Shown here: piece after piece, positions 26,391-34,090 of the stretch
Numbering within the stretch: position 1 is the first letter of the stretch
Layout of the letters: the number at the start of each line of letters is the position of its first letter
Source: Cellulomonas sp. APG4
Lineage (GTDB): Bacteria; Actinomycetota; Actinomycetes; Actinomycetales; Cellulomonadaceae
NCBI RefSeq assembly: GCF_009996735.1
Contig: NZ_JAACYI010000013.1
Location: 1-64,000, forward strand
Direction: 5' to 3'
DNA length: 64,000 nucleotides
Position numbers and translations under genes: made by a program
The notes under the pieces: generated by a model
What the model was told of the DNA's origin: nothing
What the model saw: only the letters and a program-made list of their open reading frames with translations
The model's database searches: none

Positions 26391-27002
26391 TCACGCCGCG
26401 AGCACGAGCGAGGCCGCGATCGCGAGCATGACCAGCGCGATCGCGCCGTCGAGCAGGCGCCAGGCGCCCGGCCGTGCGAAGACCGGTCGCAGCAGACGCG
26501 CACCGAGGCCCAGGGCCGTGAACCACACGACGCTGCCCACGGCGGCCCCGGCCGCGAACCACCACTCGTCGCCCGGGTGCCCGTGGGCGATCGAGCCCAG
26601 CAGCACCACCGTGTCGAGGTACACATGGGGGTTGAGCCACGTGAGCGCGAGCGCGGTGCCCACCGCCGCGGCCCGCGAGCCGGGCGCTGCGCCCTGTGCC
26701 GCGTCGAGCGCCTGCGGGCGTGCTGCCCGGCGTGCCGCGACCAGCGCGTAGACCACCAGGAACGCGGCTCCGCCCAGCCGGACGGCCGTGAGCAGGCCGG
26801 GCCTGTCCTGCACCAGCGCGCCGGCCCCCGCGACACCGGCACCGATGAGCACGACGTCGGAGGCCGCGCACACGGCGACGATCGCAGCCACGTGCTCGCG
26901 TCTCAGGCCCTGGCGCAGCACGAAGGCGTTCTGCGCGCCGATCGCCACGATGAGCGACAGCCCGAGGCCCAGGCCCGAGGCCGCGGCGAGGAGGTGCGTC
27001 AC
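26391..27002 (-). CDS. lysE: LysE/ArgO-family amino-acid exporter
   Basis: A membrane protein of about 203 residues and six helices with the family signature GLGLGLSLIVAIGAQNAFVLRQG and, later, ALTWLNPHVYLDTVVLLGS. Relatives export lysine and/or arginine when internal levels rise. Start is uncertain: GTG at 27002 gives the usual family N-terminus, GTG at 27023 adds seven residues; neither has a ribosome site, so a leaderless message is possible. It is divergent from a LysR-type gene of the ArgP/LysG group, the classic exporter-regulator arrangement. Confidence 0.9.
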   Translation of the reverse strand: MTHLLAAASGLGLGLSLIVAIGAQNAFVLRQGLRREHVAAIVAVCAASDVVLIGAGVAGAGALVQDRPGLLTAVRLGGAAFLVVYALVAARRAARPQALDAAQGAAPGSRAAAVGTALALTWLNPHVYLDTVVLLGSIAHGHPGDEWWFAAGAAVGSVVWFTALGLGARLLRPVFARPGAWRLLDGAIALVMLAIAASLVLAA

Positions 27003-27046
27003 GCAGGCGACGCTAAGGGGCACGGCCGATGAAGCACAGCTCAGGT

Positions 27047-27059
27047 TGCTACGTATGCA
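27047..27059. promoter_or_regulatory. Possible LysR-type T-N11-A box
   Basis: TGCTACGTATGCA fits T-N11-A with dyad symmetry (TGC..GCA around TACGTA). It lies in the 70-base gap between lysE and the LysR-type gene, where such a regulator binds in the LysG-LysE pair. The motif is short, so confidence is low. Confidence 0.35.
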
Positions 27060-27072
27060 TTAGCGTCGCTTC

Positions 27073-27981
27073 ATGGACCTCGACCCCGCGCAGCTGCGCG
27101 CCCTGGCGGCCACCGTCGCCACCGGCTCGCTCGAGGCGGCCGCCCGCGAGCTGCACGTCACGCCGTCGGCCGTGAGCCAGCGGCTGCGCGGGCTCGAGGT
27201 CGCCACGGGGCGCGTGCTGCTGGTCCGCAGCCGGCCCGTACAGGCCACCGCGTCGGGCGAGGTGGTGCTGCGCCTCGCGCGTCAGGTCGACGCCGCGACG
27301 CGCGACGCCCTGGCCGAGCTGGGGGCCGAGGGCGACGGTCCGCGCACCCTGCCCGTCGCCGTCAACGCGGACTCGCTGGCCACCTGGGTGCTGCCCGCCC
27401 TCGCTCCGTTCGCGGACGTCGCCTCGCTCGAGCTGCACCGCGACGACGAGGAGCACACGGCCGAGCTGCTGCGCTCGGGCGTCGTGGTCGCGGCGATCAC
27501 CACGGACACCGCGCCCGTGCCGGGCTGCGCGGTGACCCGGCTGGGTGCCCTGCGCTACCGACCCACGGCCACGCCGTCGTTCGTCGGGCGCTGGTTCCCG
27601 CAGGGCCCGACGAGCTCAGCACTTCGCCGCGCACCCGTGGTGCACTTCGACGCCAAGGACGACCTGCAGCACCGCTACCTGCGCACGCGCGGCGTGCCCG
27701 AGCACGCGGGCCCGGCCCACCACGTGCCGTCGTCGGCCGACTTCCTCGCCGCCGTCCGCAGCGGCATGGGCTGGGGCATGGTGCCCGAGCTGCACGCCGG
27801 CGCAGGCCTCACGAGCGGCGAGCTGGTGACGCTGGACCCCGCGGGAGTGCTCGACGTCGAGCTGCACTGGCAGCGCTGGAAGCTGCGCTCACCCCTGCTC
27901 GACGAGCTGACGGACGCCCTCACGCGCGCCGCCCGCACCCACCTCCGCCCCCTGACCCCTGCCCTCTCGCACACGCCGTAG
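27073..27981 (+). CDS. lysG: LysR-family regulator, ArgP/LysG type
   Basis: A 302-residue LysR-type regulator. Helix-turn-helix at about residues 15-45 (GSLEAAARELHVTPSAVSQRLRGLE); effector domain with the ArgP-group segment VAVNADSLATWVLPAL and HHVPSSADFLAAVRSGMGWGMVPE. Members of this group sense basic amino acids and activate lysE/argO exporters. The exporter gene is divergent next door, which supports the assignment. The C-terminus, after LHWQRWKLRSPLLDELTDAL, has a short Pro/Leu tail. Confidence 0.9.
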   Translation: MDLDPAQLRALAATVATGSLEAAARELHVTPSAVSQRLRGLEVATGRVLLVRSRPVQATASGEVVLRLARQVDAATRDALAELGAEGDGPRTLPVAVNADSLATWVLPALAPFADVASLELHRDDEEHTAELLRSGVVVAAITTDTAPVPGCAVTRLGALRYRPTATPSFVGRWFPQGPTSSALRRAPVVHFDAKDDLQHRYLRTRGVPEHAGPAHHVPSSADFLAAVRSGMGWGMVPELHAGAGLTSGELVTLDPAGVLDVELHWQRWKLRSPLLDELTDALTRAARTHLRPLTPALSHTP

Positions 27982-28034
27982 TCTCGGGGTGACCGGCGGG
28001 CGACACCCCGACCCGATCCTTCGGAGGCCTGCTC

Positions 28035-28849
28035 GTGCGGACGACCGGACCGACCTCGTCCGCCGCTGCGCTCGGGCTCGCCCTCGCTCTTGCCGGCTGC
28101 GGCGCTGCGACGCCCGAGGAGTCGACGACGGCGTCACGATCTCCCGAGAGCACCCGTTCAGCCGCGCCGCCCTCGGCCGGACCGACACCGAGCGCCGAGC
28201 CGGAGACGGTCGACCTCTCTGCCGAGATCGGTGCGCTCGAGGACCAGTTCGCGGCCCGGGTCGGCGTGAGCGTCGTCGACACGGGCACCGGCACGACCGT
28301 GGAGCACCGGGCCGACGAGCGCTTCGGCTTCGCCTCGACGATCAAGCTCTTCGCCGCGGCCGCGCTGCTGCGCGACGTGCCGCCCGGAACCTGGTCATGG
28401 AGCGGCTCGGCGGACCCGCAGGCCTCGAGGCAGCCCTCGCGGACCTGGGCAACGCGACCACGAAGGTCGCCGACGTCGAGCCGGGTCTGAACCGCGTGGA
28501 TCCTGCGGACGCCGCCAACACGACCACCCCGAGGGCGTTCACGGCCACCCTCCGCTCGCTGCTGCTCACCGCGGCGCTCACGGACGACGACCGTGCCCTG
28601 CTGCTCGACTGGGCGAGCGGCAACGCGACCGGTGACGCCCTCGTCCGTGCGGGCGCGCCGGCCGGCTGGGAGGTCGCGGACAAGTCGGGCGGGGCCGGTG
28701 CGATCCGCAACGACGTCGCCGTCGTCACCCCACCCGGCCGGGCCCCGATCCTCCTGACGATCCTCACGGAGAAGCGCGATCCGGCCGCCGCGTACGACGA
28801 CGCCCTCGTGGCTCGCGTGGCGGAGACCGTCCTGACCGCCCTCGTCTGA
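28035..28849 (+). pseudogene. Class A beta-lactamase pseudogene (internal deletion and frameshift)
   Basis: Frame 1 (28035-28490) gives a lipoprotein signal ending LALAGC, a Ser/Pro linker, and a beta-lactamase N-domain with the active-site SxxK as STIK in FGFASTIKLFAAAALL. At about 28380-28390 homology jumps to another frame: RNLVMERLGGPAGLEAAL, then EPGLN (ExxLN, Glu166 region), TTTPRAF, and DKSGG (K-S-G), ending at 28849. The stretch between the SxxK helix and NLVMERLGGP, about 50-60 residues including the catalytic SDN motif, is missing and the reading frame changes. No active enzyme can be made; frame 1 would stop after 151 residues. A sequencing error could explain a frameshift but not the missing segment. 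Confidence 0.88.
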
Positions 28850-28869
28850 CCCCGCACGCCGAGGTCCGA

Positions 28870-29238
28870 TCAGTCCGAGGCGTCGTCGAAGCGGTCGCGG
28901 GCGTTCTCGACCTCGGGCAGGTGGGCGGTGCACCAGGCCAGGAGCGCGTCCACGGGCTCGCGCAGCGTCTTGCCCAGCGGGGTGATGCGGTACTCCACCG
29001 CGACCGGCCTGGTGCGCACCACGAGGCGCTCGACGATCCCGTTGCGCTCGAGACGCCGCAGCGTCGTCGTCAGCGACTTCCCCGTCACGGCGGGGATGGC
29101 GCGTCGGAGCTCGCTGAACCGCAGGGGACGTTCGCAGAGCAGCTCCAGGACCTGCAGCGACCAGGTGTCGAGCACCTGGCCGAGCAGCTCCCGGTGGGGC
29201 GCGGTGAGATCGAGCTGGGCGTGGGCGGTTTCCGTCAC
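28870..29238 (-). CDS. HxlR-family transcriptional regulator
   Basis: A 122-residue winged-helix regulator: TWSLQVLELLCERPLRFSELRRAI and GKSLTTTLRRLERNGIVERLV are the family's helix-turn-helix and wing. The family's usual early Cys, which senses oxidants or electrophiles in some members, is not evident in this copy. It is divergent from a RidA-like gene 72 bases away, which is its most likely target. The intergenic bases include GGTA-N9-TACC, possibly an operator. Confidence 0.88.
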   Translation of the reverse strand: MTETAHAQLDLTAPHRELLGQVLDTWSLQVLELLCERPLRFSELRRAIPAVTGKSLTTTLRRLERNGIVERLVVRTRPVAVEYRITPLGKTLREPVDALLAWCTAHLPEVENARDRFDDASD

Positions 29239-29310
29239 GCCACCTAGTCTCGTTGAAGTGCCTTCCGGTGACCAGGTATCCCTGAGCTACCGATCGAGAG
29301 GAGCACTCCC

Positions 29311-29721
29311 GTGCCTGTCCGGCTCATGAGCCCCGACACCCTGATGCAGCCCGTCCCCTACCACCACGTCGCCGTCGCGACCGGCACCCGCCACGTCCAC
29401 GTCGCCGGTCAGATCGCGCGCGACCCCCAGGGCGCCCAGGTCGCGCCCGGGGACCTGACCGCCCAGGTCGCCCACGCCCTGCGGAACACCGCCGCCGGCC
29501 TCGCGGCCGCGGGGGCCACGTACGACGACGTCGTCCGGCTCACGTTCTACGTCGTCGACTGGACCCCGGAGAAGATCGGTCCGTTCATGGCCGGGGTCGA
29601 GCAGGTCGCCGCCGAGCTGGGGCTGCCGCAGCCGCTGCCGCCGTCGTCGTTGATCGGCGTCGCCTACCTGTTCGAGCCCGACGTGCTCGTCGAGGTGGAG
29701 GCCACCGCCGTCCTCGCCTGA
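29311..29721 (+). CDS. Rid-family (YjgF/UK114) protein, non-canonical
   Basis: A 136-residue Rid-family protein with the trimer-forming fold: YHHVAVATGTRHVHVAGQIA, LRNTAAGLAAAGATYDDVVR and LVEVEATAVLA. True RidA uses an Arg just before the last strands (ARSCVEV in E. coli) for enamine/imine deamination; here the position reads PPSSLIGVA, with Ser, so standard RidA activity is doubtful. The GTG start follows GAGAGGAG. It is divergent from an HxlR regulator and followed by a strong terminator. Confidence 0.85.
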   Translation: MPVRLMSPDTLMQPVPYHHVAVATGTRHVHVAGQIARDPQGAQVAPGDLTAQVAHALRNTAAGLAAAGATYDDVVRLTFYVVDWTPEKIGPFMAGVEQVAAELGLPQPLPPSSLIGVAYLFEPDVLVEVEATAVLA

Positions 29722-29751
29722 GCCGGCCGTACCCACCGGTCCCCCGACGAC

Positions 29752-29781
29752 GAAGAGCCCGGCCGACCGGCCGGGCTCTTC
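29752..29781. terminator. Strong stem-loop terminator
   Basis: GAAGAGCCCGGCC, loop GACC, GGCCGGGCTCTTC: a perfect 13-bp stem. It follows the Rid-family gene by 30 bases and faces the 3' end of tRNA-Leu on the other strand, so it probably stops transcription from both sides. Confidence 0.85.
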
Positions 29782-29794
29782 GTGTGACCCTCTG

Positions 29795-29877
29795 TGCGCG
29801 AGGGGGGACTTGAACCCCCACGTCCTTTCGGACACTGGCACCTGAAGCCAGCGCGTCTGCCATTTCGCCACTCGCGC
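29795..29877 (-). tRNA. tRNA-Leu (anticodon CAG)
   Basis: The minus strand folds as a class II tRNA: acceptor GCGCGAG/CTCGCGC, anticodon loop CTTCAGG giving CAG, a long variable arm (TGTCCGAAAGGACG), T-loop GGTTCAAGTCC and discriminator A. It reads leucine CUG codons, the main Leu codon in such a GC-rich genome. CCA is not encoded. Confidence 0.96.
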
Positions 29878-30123
29878 GCGTGCAGAGCAGGCAGAAGGCT
29901 AACACGGTCGCCACGCCCACCGTTCGGCCCACCGTGCACCGCTCCTGGGCCGTGCGGCGGATACGATCACCGTGGACCTCTGGGCGGTCGGACGACCGGT
30001 CGGCGCGTCACGCAGCCCGGCACGGCGTCGGCTGCCGTGGCAGGCTGGGCGGCCAGCCGTCCCGGGACGACGTCGTCGCGGTGCCGGCGGCGCAGGCCGG
30101 GCACCACGGACGGAGGAGGTGAG

Positions 30124-30831
30124 ATGGGAGTTCTCGACAGGTTCGAGAAGGGCGTCGAGCGCGTGGTCAACACAGCGTTCGCCAAGGCCTTCCGCAGCGA
30201 GGTCAAGCCCGTCGAGCTGGCCTCCGCTCTGCGCCGTGAGGTGGACGACCGCGCCGCCGTCGTCGGCCGCGACCGCACCGTGGTGCCCAACGAGTTCACC
30301 ATCGAGCTCTCGCCGGCCGACCACCAGCAGGTCGAGGCCTGGGGCGCCGAGCCCCTCGCGGACGAGCTCGCGGCCAACGTCACCGACCACGCCACCGAGC
30401 AGCGCTACGCGTTCGTGGGCCCGGTGACGGTCGCGTTCGTCGAGGACGAGACCCTCGAGACCGGTCGCTTCCAGGTGCGCAGCGCGACCGTGCGCGGCGC
30501 CGTCGCCCCCGCGACCACCGTCGCCGCGAGCGCCCGCCACCCCCTGGTCGACATCGACGGCCAGCGCTACCTGCTCACCGGGCCGGTCACGGTGATCGGC
30601 CGCGGCAGCGAGGCGGACATCATCGTCGACGACCCGGGCATCTCGCGTCGGCACCTCGAGATCCGTGTGACGCCCGACGGCGTGATCGCGACGGACCTCG
30701 GCTCGACGAACGGCACCTTCGTCGAGGACCACAAGGTCACCGCCGCGACGCTCGTCGACGGCAACACCCTGACCATCGGCCGCACGCGCATCCTGTTCTG
30801 GACAGGTGCCGACGAGGCCGGGGACGGGTGA
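30124..30831 (+). CDS. fhaA: FhaA: DUF3662 and FHA-domain protein
   Basis: A 235-residue protein. The N-terminal DUF3662 domain (about 1-120, MGVLDRFEKGVERVVNTAF) is followed by a short linker and an FHA domain (about 145-230) with VIGRGSEADIIVDDPGISRRHLEI and LGSTNGTF, which bind phosphothreonine. In mycobacteria FhaA binds phosphorylated MviN and regulates peptidoglycan precursor export. It opens the seven-gene fhaA-pknB operon. The ATG follows GGAGGTGA. A TACGAT -10-like element lies at 29962-29967, without an evident -35. Confidence 0.93.
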   Translation: MGVLDRFEKGVERVVNTAFAKAFRSEVKPVELASALRREVDDRAAVVGRDRTVVPNEFTIELSPADHQQVEAWGAEPLADELAANVTDHATEQRYAFVGPVTVAFVEDETLETGRFQVRSATVRGAVAPATTVAASARHPLVDIDGQRYLLTGPVTVIGRGSEADIIVDDPGISRRHLEIRVTPDGVIATDLGSTNGTFVEDHKVTAATLVDGNTLTIGRTRILFWTGADEAGDG

Positions 30832-30838
30832 GCGCCGG

Positions 30839-31342
30839 GTGAGCGAGCTCACGATCACCCTGCTGCGGCTGGGCTACCTGGTGCTGCTGTGGCTGTTCGT
30901 CCTCGCGGCGATCGGCGTCCTGCGCCGCGACCTCTACGGCACCAAGATCGTGAACCGACGTCTGCGCCGGGCCGAGCGCACCGTGAGCCCCGCGGTCACC
31001 GCTCCCCCGCCCGCGCCCGGCCGCCCCGGGCCCATCCCGCGCCGCGAGGTCAACCCGCGCCGCCTGGTGGTGACCGCCGGCCCGCTGCGCGGCACCACCC
31101 TCCCGCTGAGCACGTCGGCGATCCTCATCGGCCGCGCGCCGTCGTGCACGCTCGTGCTCGACGACGACTACTCGTCGTCCCGGCACGCCCGCGTGTTCCC
31201 GCAGGACGGCGACTGGTGGGTCGAGGACCTGGGCTCGACCAACGGGACGTTCCTGGGCCGCGAGCGCGTGACCGAGCCCACGCCCGTGCGTCCCGGCACC
31301 CAGATCCGGGTGGGCCAGAGCACCCTCGAGCTGCAGAGGTGA
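30839..31342 (+). CDS. fhaB: FhaB/FipA: membrane-anchored FHA-domain protein
   Basis: A 167-residue protein with one N-terminal membrane helix (LTITLLRLGYLVLLWLFVLA), a Pro/Arg linker, and a C-terminal FHA domain with LIGRAPSCTLVLDDDYSSSRH and LGSTNGTF. Its mycobacterial homologue links FtsZ and FtsQ at the septum and is a kinase substrate. The GTG start is eight bases after the fhaA stop; an upstream in-frame ATG inside fhaA is not used by the family. pstP follows after four bases. Confidence 0.92.
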   Translation: MSELTITLLRLGYLVLLWLFVLAAIGVLRRDLYGTKIVNRRLRRAERTVSPAVTAPPPAPGRPGPIPRREVNPRRLVVTAGPLRGTTLPLSTSAILIGRAPSCTLVLDDDYSSSRHARVFPQDGDWWVEDLGSTNGTFLGRERVTEPTPVRPGTQIRVGQSTLELQR

Positions 31343-31346
31343 CCGC

Positions 31347-32591
31347 GTGACCATCGCCCTGCGCTACGCCGCGCGCTCCGACGTGGGCCTCGTGCGCTCG
31401 AACAACCAGGACTCCGCCTACGCGGGTCCGCACCTGCTGGTGGTCGCCGACGGCATGGGCGGTCACGCGGGCGGCGACGTCGCGAGCTCCGTGGCCGTCG
31501 CCCACCTGGCCCCGCTCGACGACGAGGCGCACGGCCCCGACGACGCCCTCGACGAGCTGGGCCGCGCGATCACCACCGCGCACGACGAGCTGCTGGCCCG
31601 CGCCGAGGAGAACCCCGAGCTCGCGGGCCTCGGCACCACCGTCACGGCGCTGCTGCGCTCGGGCAACAAGCTCGCGATGGCGCACATCGGCGACTCGCGG
31701 GCCTACCTGCTCCGCGACGGCACGCTCAGCCAGGTCACCACCGACCACTCGTTCGTGCAGCACCTGGTCAACACCGGGAAGATCACGGCCGAGGAGGCCG
31801 AGCACCACCCGCAGCGCTCGGTGCTGCTGCGGGTGCTGGGCGACTTCGACATGGAGATCGTGCCGGACATGTCGGTGCGCGAGGCGCGCGCGGGCGACCG
31901 CTGGCTGCTGTGCTCGGACGGCCTCTCGGGCGTGGTGAGCGGTGACACCCTCGCGGCGACGTTGCGTGACGTCACGGACACCGACGCGTGCGCCGACCAG
32001 CTCGTCCAGCTCGCGCTGCGCGGCGGCGCCCCGGACAACGTCACGGTCGTGATCGGCGACGTGCTCGAGGTGGACGAGCTGCCCGACGGCGCCGCACCCG
32101 CGACCACGTCGCACGTGGTGGGCGCCGCGGCGCTCGACCGCCACCGGCCCACCCTCGGCGGCGACAGCCCTGCGGCCCGCGCCGCCCAGCACTCCGCGCA
32201 GACCCGCGCCGCGTCCCGGCCCGAGGGCGAGCCGCCGAACCGCGAGGTGGACGACGACGAGCCGCGCCGTCGCGGACGTCGCTGGCTGGTCGCGCTCGGG
32301 GTGCTGGTGGTGCTCGCAGCGCTCGGCGCGGGTGGTGTGCTGGGCTACCGCTGGACGCAGGAGCAGTACTACGTGGGGGTGTCGGAGGACCGCATCGCGG
32401 TGTTCCAGGGCATCCCGCAGACCGTGGGTCCGCTCGAGCTCTCGTCGGTCGTCGAGACGTCGGGCACGCGCGTCGACGAGCTGCCCGAGTTCATGCGCGA
32501 GCGCGTGCGGCGTGCGCTGCCCGCCGACAGCCTCGCGGAGGCGCGCGAACGGCTCGCGGATCTCGAGGCAGAGGCGGCGGGATCGTCGTGA
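31347..32591 (+). CDS. pstP: PstP: PP2C-type Ser/Thr phosphatase
   Basis: A 414-residue phosphatase opposing PknA and PknB. The N-terminal PP2C domain (about 1-235) has RSNNQDSAYAG, VVADGMGGHAGGDVAS, HIGDSRAYLLRDG, WLLCSDGLSGVV and PDNVTVVIGDV, covering the metal-binding Asp residues. A basic linker precedes one membrane helix (WLVALGVLVVLAALGAGGVL), and about 85 extracytoplasmic residues follow. The GTG start overlaps no gene but lies four bases after fhaB. Confidence 0.95.
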   Translation: MTIALRYAARSDVGLVRSNNQDSAYAGPHLLVVADGMGGHAGGDVASSVAVAHLAPLDDEAHGPDDALDELGRAITTAHDELLARAEENPELAGLGTTVTALLRSGNKLAMAHIGDSRAYLLRDGTLSQVTTDHSFVQHLVNTGKITAEEAEHHPQRSVLLRVLGDFDMEIVPDMSVREARAGDRWLLCSDGLSGVVSGDTLAATLRDVTDTDACADQLVQLALRGGAPDNVTVVIGDVLEVDELPDGAAPATTSHVVGAAALDRHRPTLGGDSPAARAAQHSAQTRAASRPEGEPPNREVDDDEPRRRGRRWLVALGVLVVLAALGAGGVLGYRWTQEQYYVGVSEDRIAVFQGIPQTVGPLELSSVVETSGTRVDELPEFMRERVRRALPADSLAEARERLADLEAEAAGSS

Positions 32592-32638
32592 GGGTGGCCG
32601 GGACACCGGACGCCCGCACCCGGCGGGGGGTGCGGTGA

Positions 32639-34090
32639 ATGGCGACCGTCGCACCGCACCGCGTGCGCCCCGGGAGGAGCGTCGAGCTGGGGCTGCTCGC
32701 CCTCGCCCTCGCCCTCGGCGTGAGCGCCTACGCACTCGTCGGGCTGGCCGAGACGGGCACGCTGCCGGCTGACATCTTCGGCTACGGCGCGGGTCTCGTG
32801 GGGCTCTCGGTGGGCCTGCACCTCGTGCTGCGCTGGCGCGCGCCCTACGCGGACCCTGTCATCCTCCCGACCGTCGTCGCGCTCAACGGCCTCGGCCTCG
32901 CGATGATCTACCGCATCGACCTCGCCTACGAGGCGCGCGAGCGTGCCGCCGGGTTCGCGGAGCGCCAGCTCGGCTGGACGGCTCTGGGGATGGTGCTGGC
33001 CGCCGTCGTGCTCGTGCTGCTGCGCGACCACCGGACGCTGCGCCGCTACACGTACACCGCGATGGTCGTCGGCCTCGCGCTGATCGTCCTGCCCCTGGTC
33101 CCGGGCCTCGGCACGGAGATCAACGGGGCGCGCATCTGGATCCGCGTCGCGGGCAACTCGTTCCAGCCGGCCGAGATCGGCAAGATCGTGCTCGCGGTGT
33201 TCTTCGCGGGCTACCTCGTGACCAACCGCGACACGCTCGCCCTCGCGGGTCCCAAGGTGCTGGGCCTGCAGCTCCCGCGCCCGCGGGACCTCGGCCCCAT
33301 CCTGCTCGCCTGGGCCGCGTCGCTCGCCGTCCTCGTCCTCGAGCGCGACCTGGGCACCTCGTTGCTGTTCTTCGGCCTGTTCGTCGGGATGCTCTACCTC
33401 GCGACCGAGCGGATCAGCTGGGTCGCGATCGGCCTGGCCCTGTTCGTGGGCGGGGCGCTGCTCGCCTCACGCGTCTTCACCCACGTGGGCGACCGCTTCG
33501 ACGCGTGGCTGCACCCGTTCGACGACGCCAACTTCAACGCCGAGTTCGGCGGCTCGGGTCAGCTGGTCCGGGGCCTGTACGGGCTCGCGAACGGCGGCCT
33601 CTTCGGCACCGGGTGGGGGCAGGGGCGGCCGGACCTCGTGCCGTGGGCCGAGTCCGACTTCATCGTCGCCTCGCTCGGTGAGGAGCTCGGCCTCACCGGC
33701 CTGCTCGCGATCCTCGTGCTGTACCTGGTGCTCGCGCAGCGCGGCCTGCGCACCGCCATCGGCGTGCGCGACGGCTTCGGCAAGCTCTTCGCGGGCGGCA
33801 TGGCGTTCGTCGTCGCCTTCCAGTGCTTCGTGGTGGTGGGCGGCGTGACCCGGCTCATCCCGCTCACGGGCCTGACCATGCCCTTCCTCGCCTACGGCGG
33901 CTCCTCGCTGCTCGCGAACTGGGTGATCGTCGCGTTGCTGCTGCGCATCTCCGACAGCGCGCGACGGCCGGCCTCCGAGCTCGCCGCACCCGGTGGCCCC
34001 GGCGACGACGACGTGCCCGACGCCGTCACGGGCCCCGCCCCCGCGGGCTCCGACCAGGCGACCGAGCTGATCGACGTGCGTCCGTCATGA
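32639..34090 (+). CDS. rodA: RodA/FtsW-type SEDS peptidoglycan polymerase
   Basis: A 483-residue SEDS glycosyltransferase with about twelve membrane helices after VELGLLALALALGVSAYALV. Signatures: NSFQPAEIGKIVLAVFFAGYL, the extracellular loop with WLHPFDD and GGLFGTGWGQG, and LTGLTMPFLAYGGSSLLANW near the end. Position in the fha-pstP-pbpA-pkn operon marks it as the elongation-type RodA rather than septal FtsW. A GGGGGG stretch precedes the ATG. The stop overlaps the pbpA start (ATGA). Confidence 0.94.
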   Translation: MATVAPHRVRPGRSVELGLLALALALGVSAYALVGLAETGTLPADIFGYGAGLVGLSVGLHLVLRWRAPYADPVILPTVVALNGLGLAMIYRIDLAYEARERAAGFAERQLGWTALGMVLAAVVLVLLRDHRTLRRYTYTAMVVGLALIVLPLVPGLGTEINGARIWIRVAGNSFQPAEIGKIVLAVFFAGYLVTNRDTLALAGPKVLGLQLPRPRDLGPILLAWAASLAVLVLERDLGTSLLFFGLFVGMLYLATERISWVAIGLALFVGGALLASRVFTHVGDRFDAWLHPFDDANFNAEFGGSGQLVRGLYGLANGGLFGTGWGQGRPDLVPWAESDFIVASLGEELGLTGLLAILVLYLVLAQRGLRTAIGVRDGFGKLFAGGMAFVVAFQCFVVVGGVTRLIPLTGLTMPFLAYGGSSLLANWVIVALLLRISDSARRPASELAAPGGPGDDDVPDAVTGPAPAGSDQATELIDVRPS

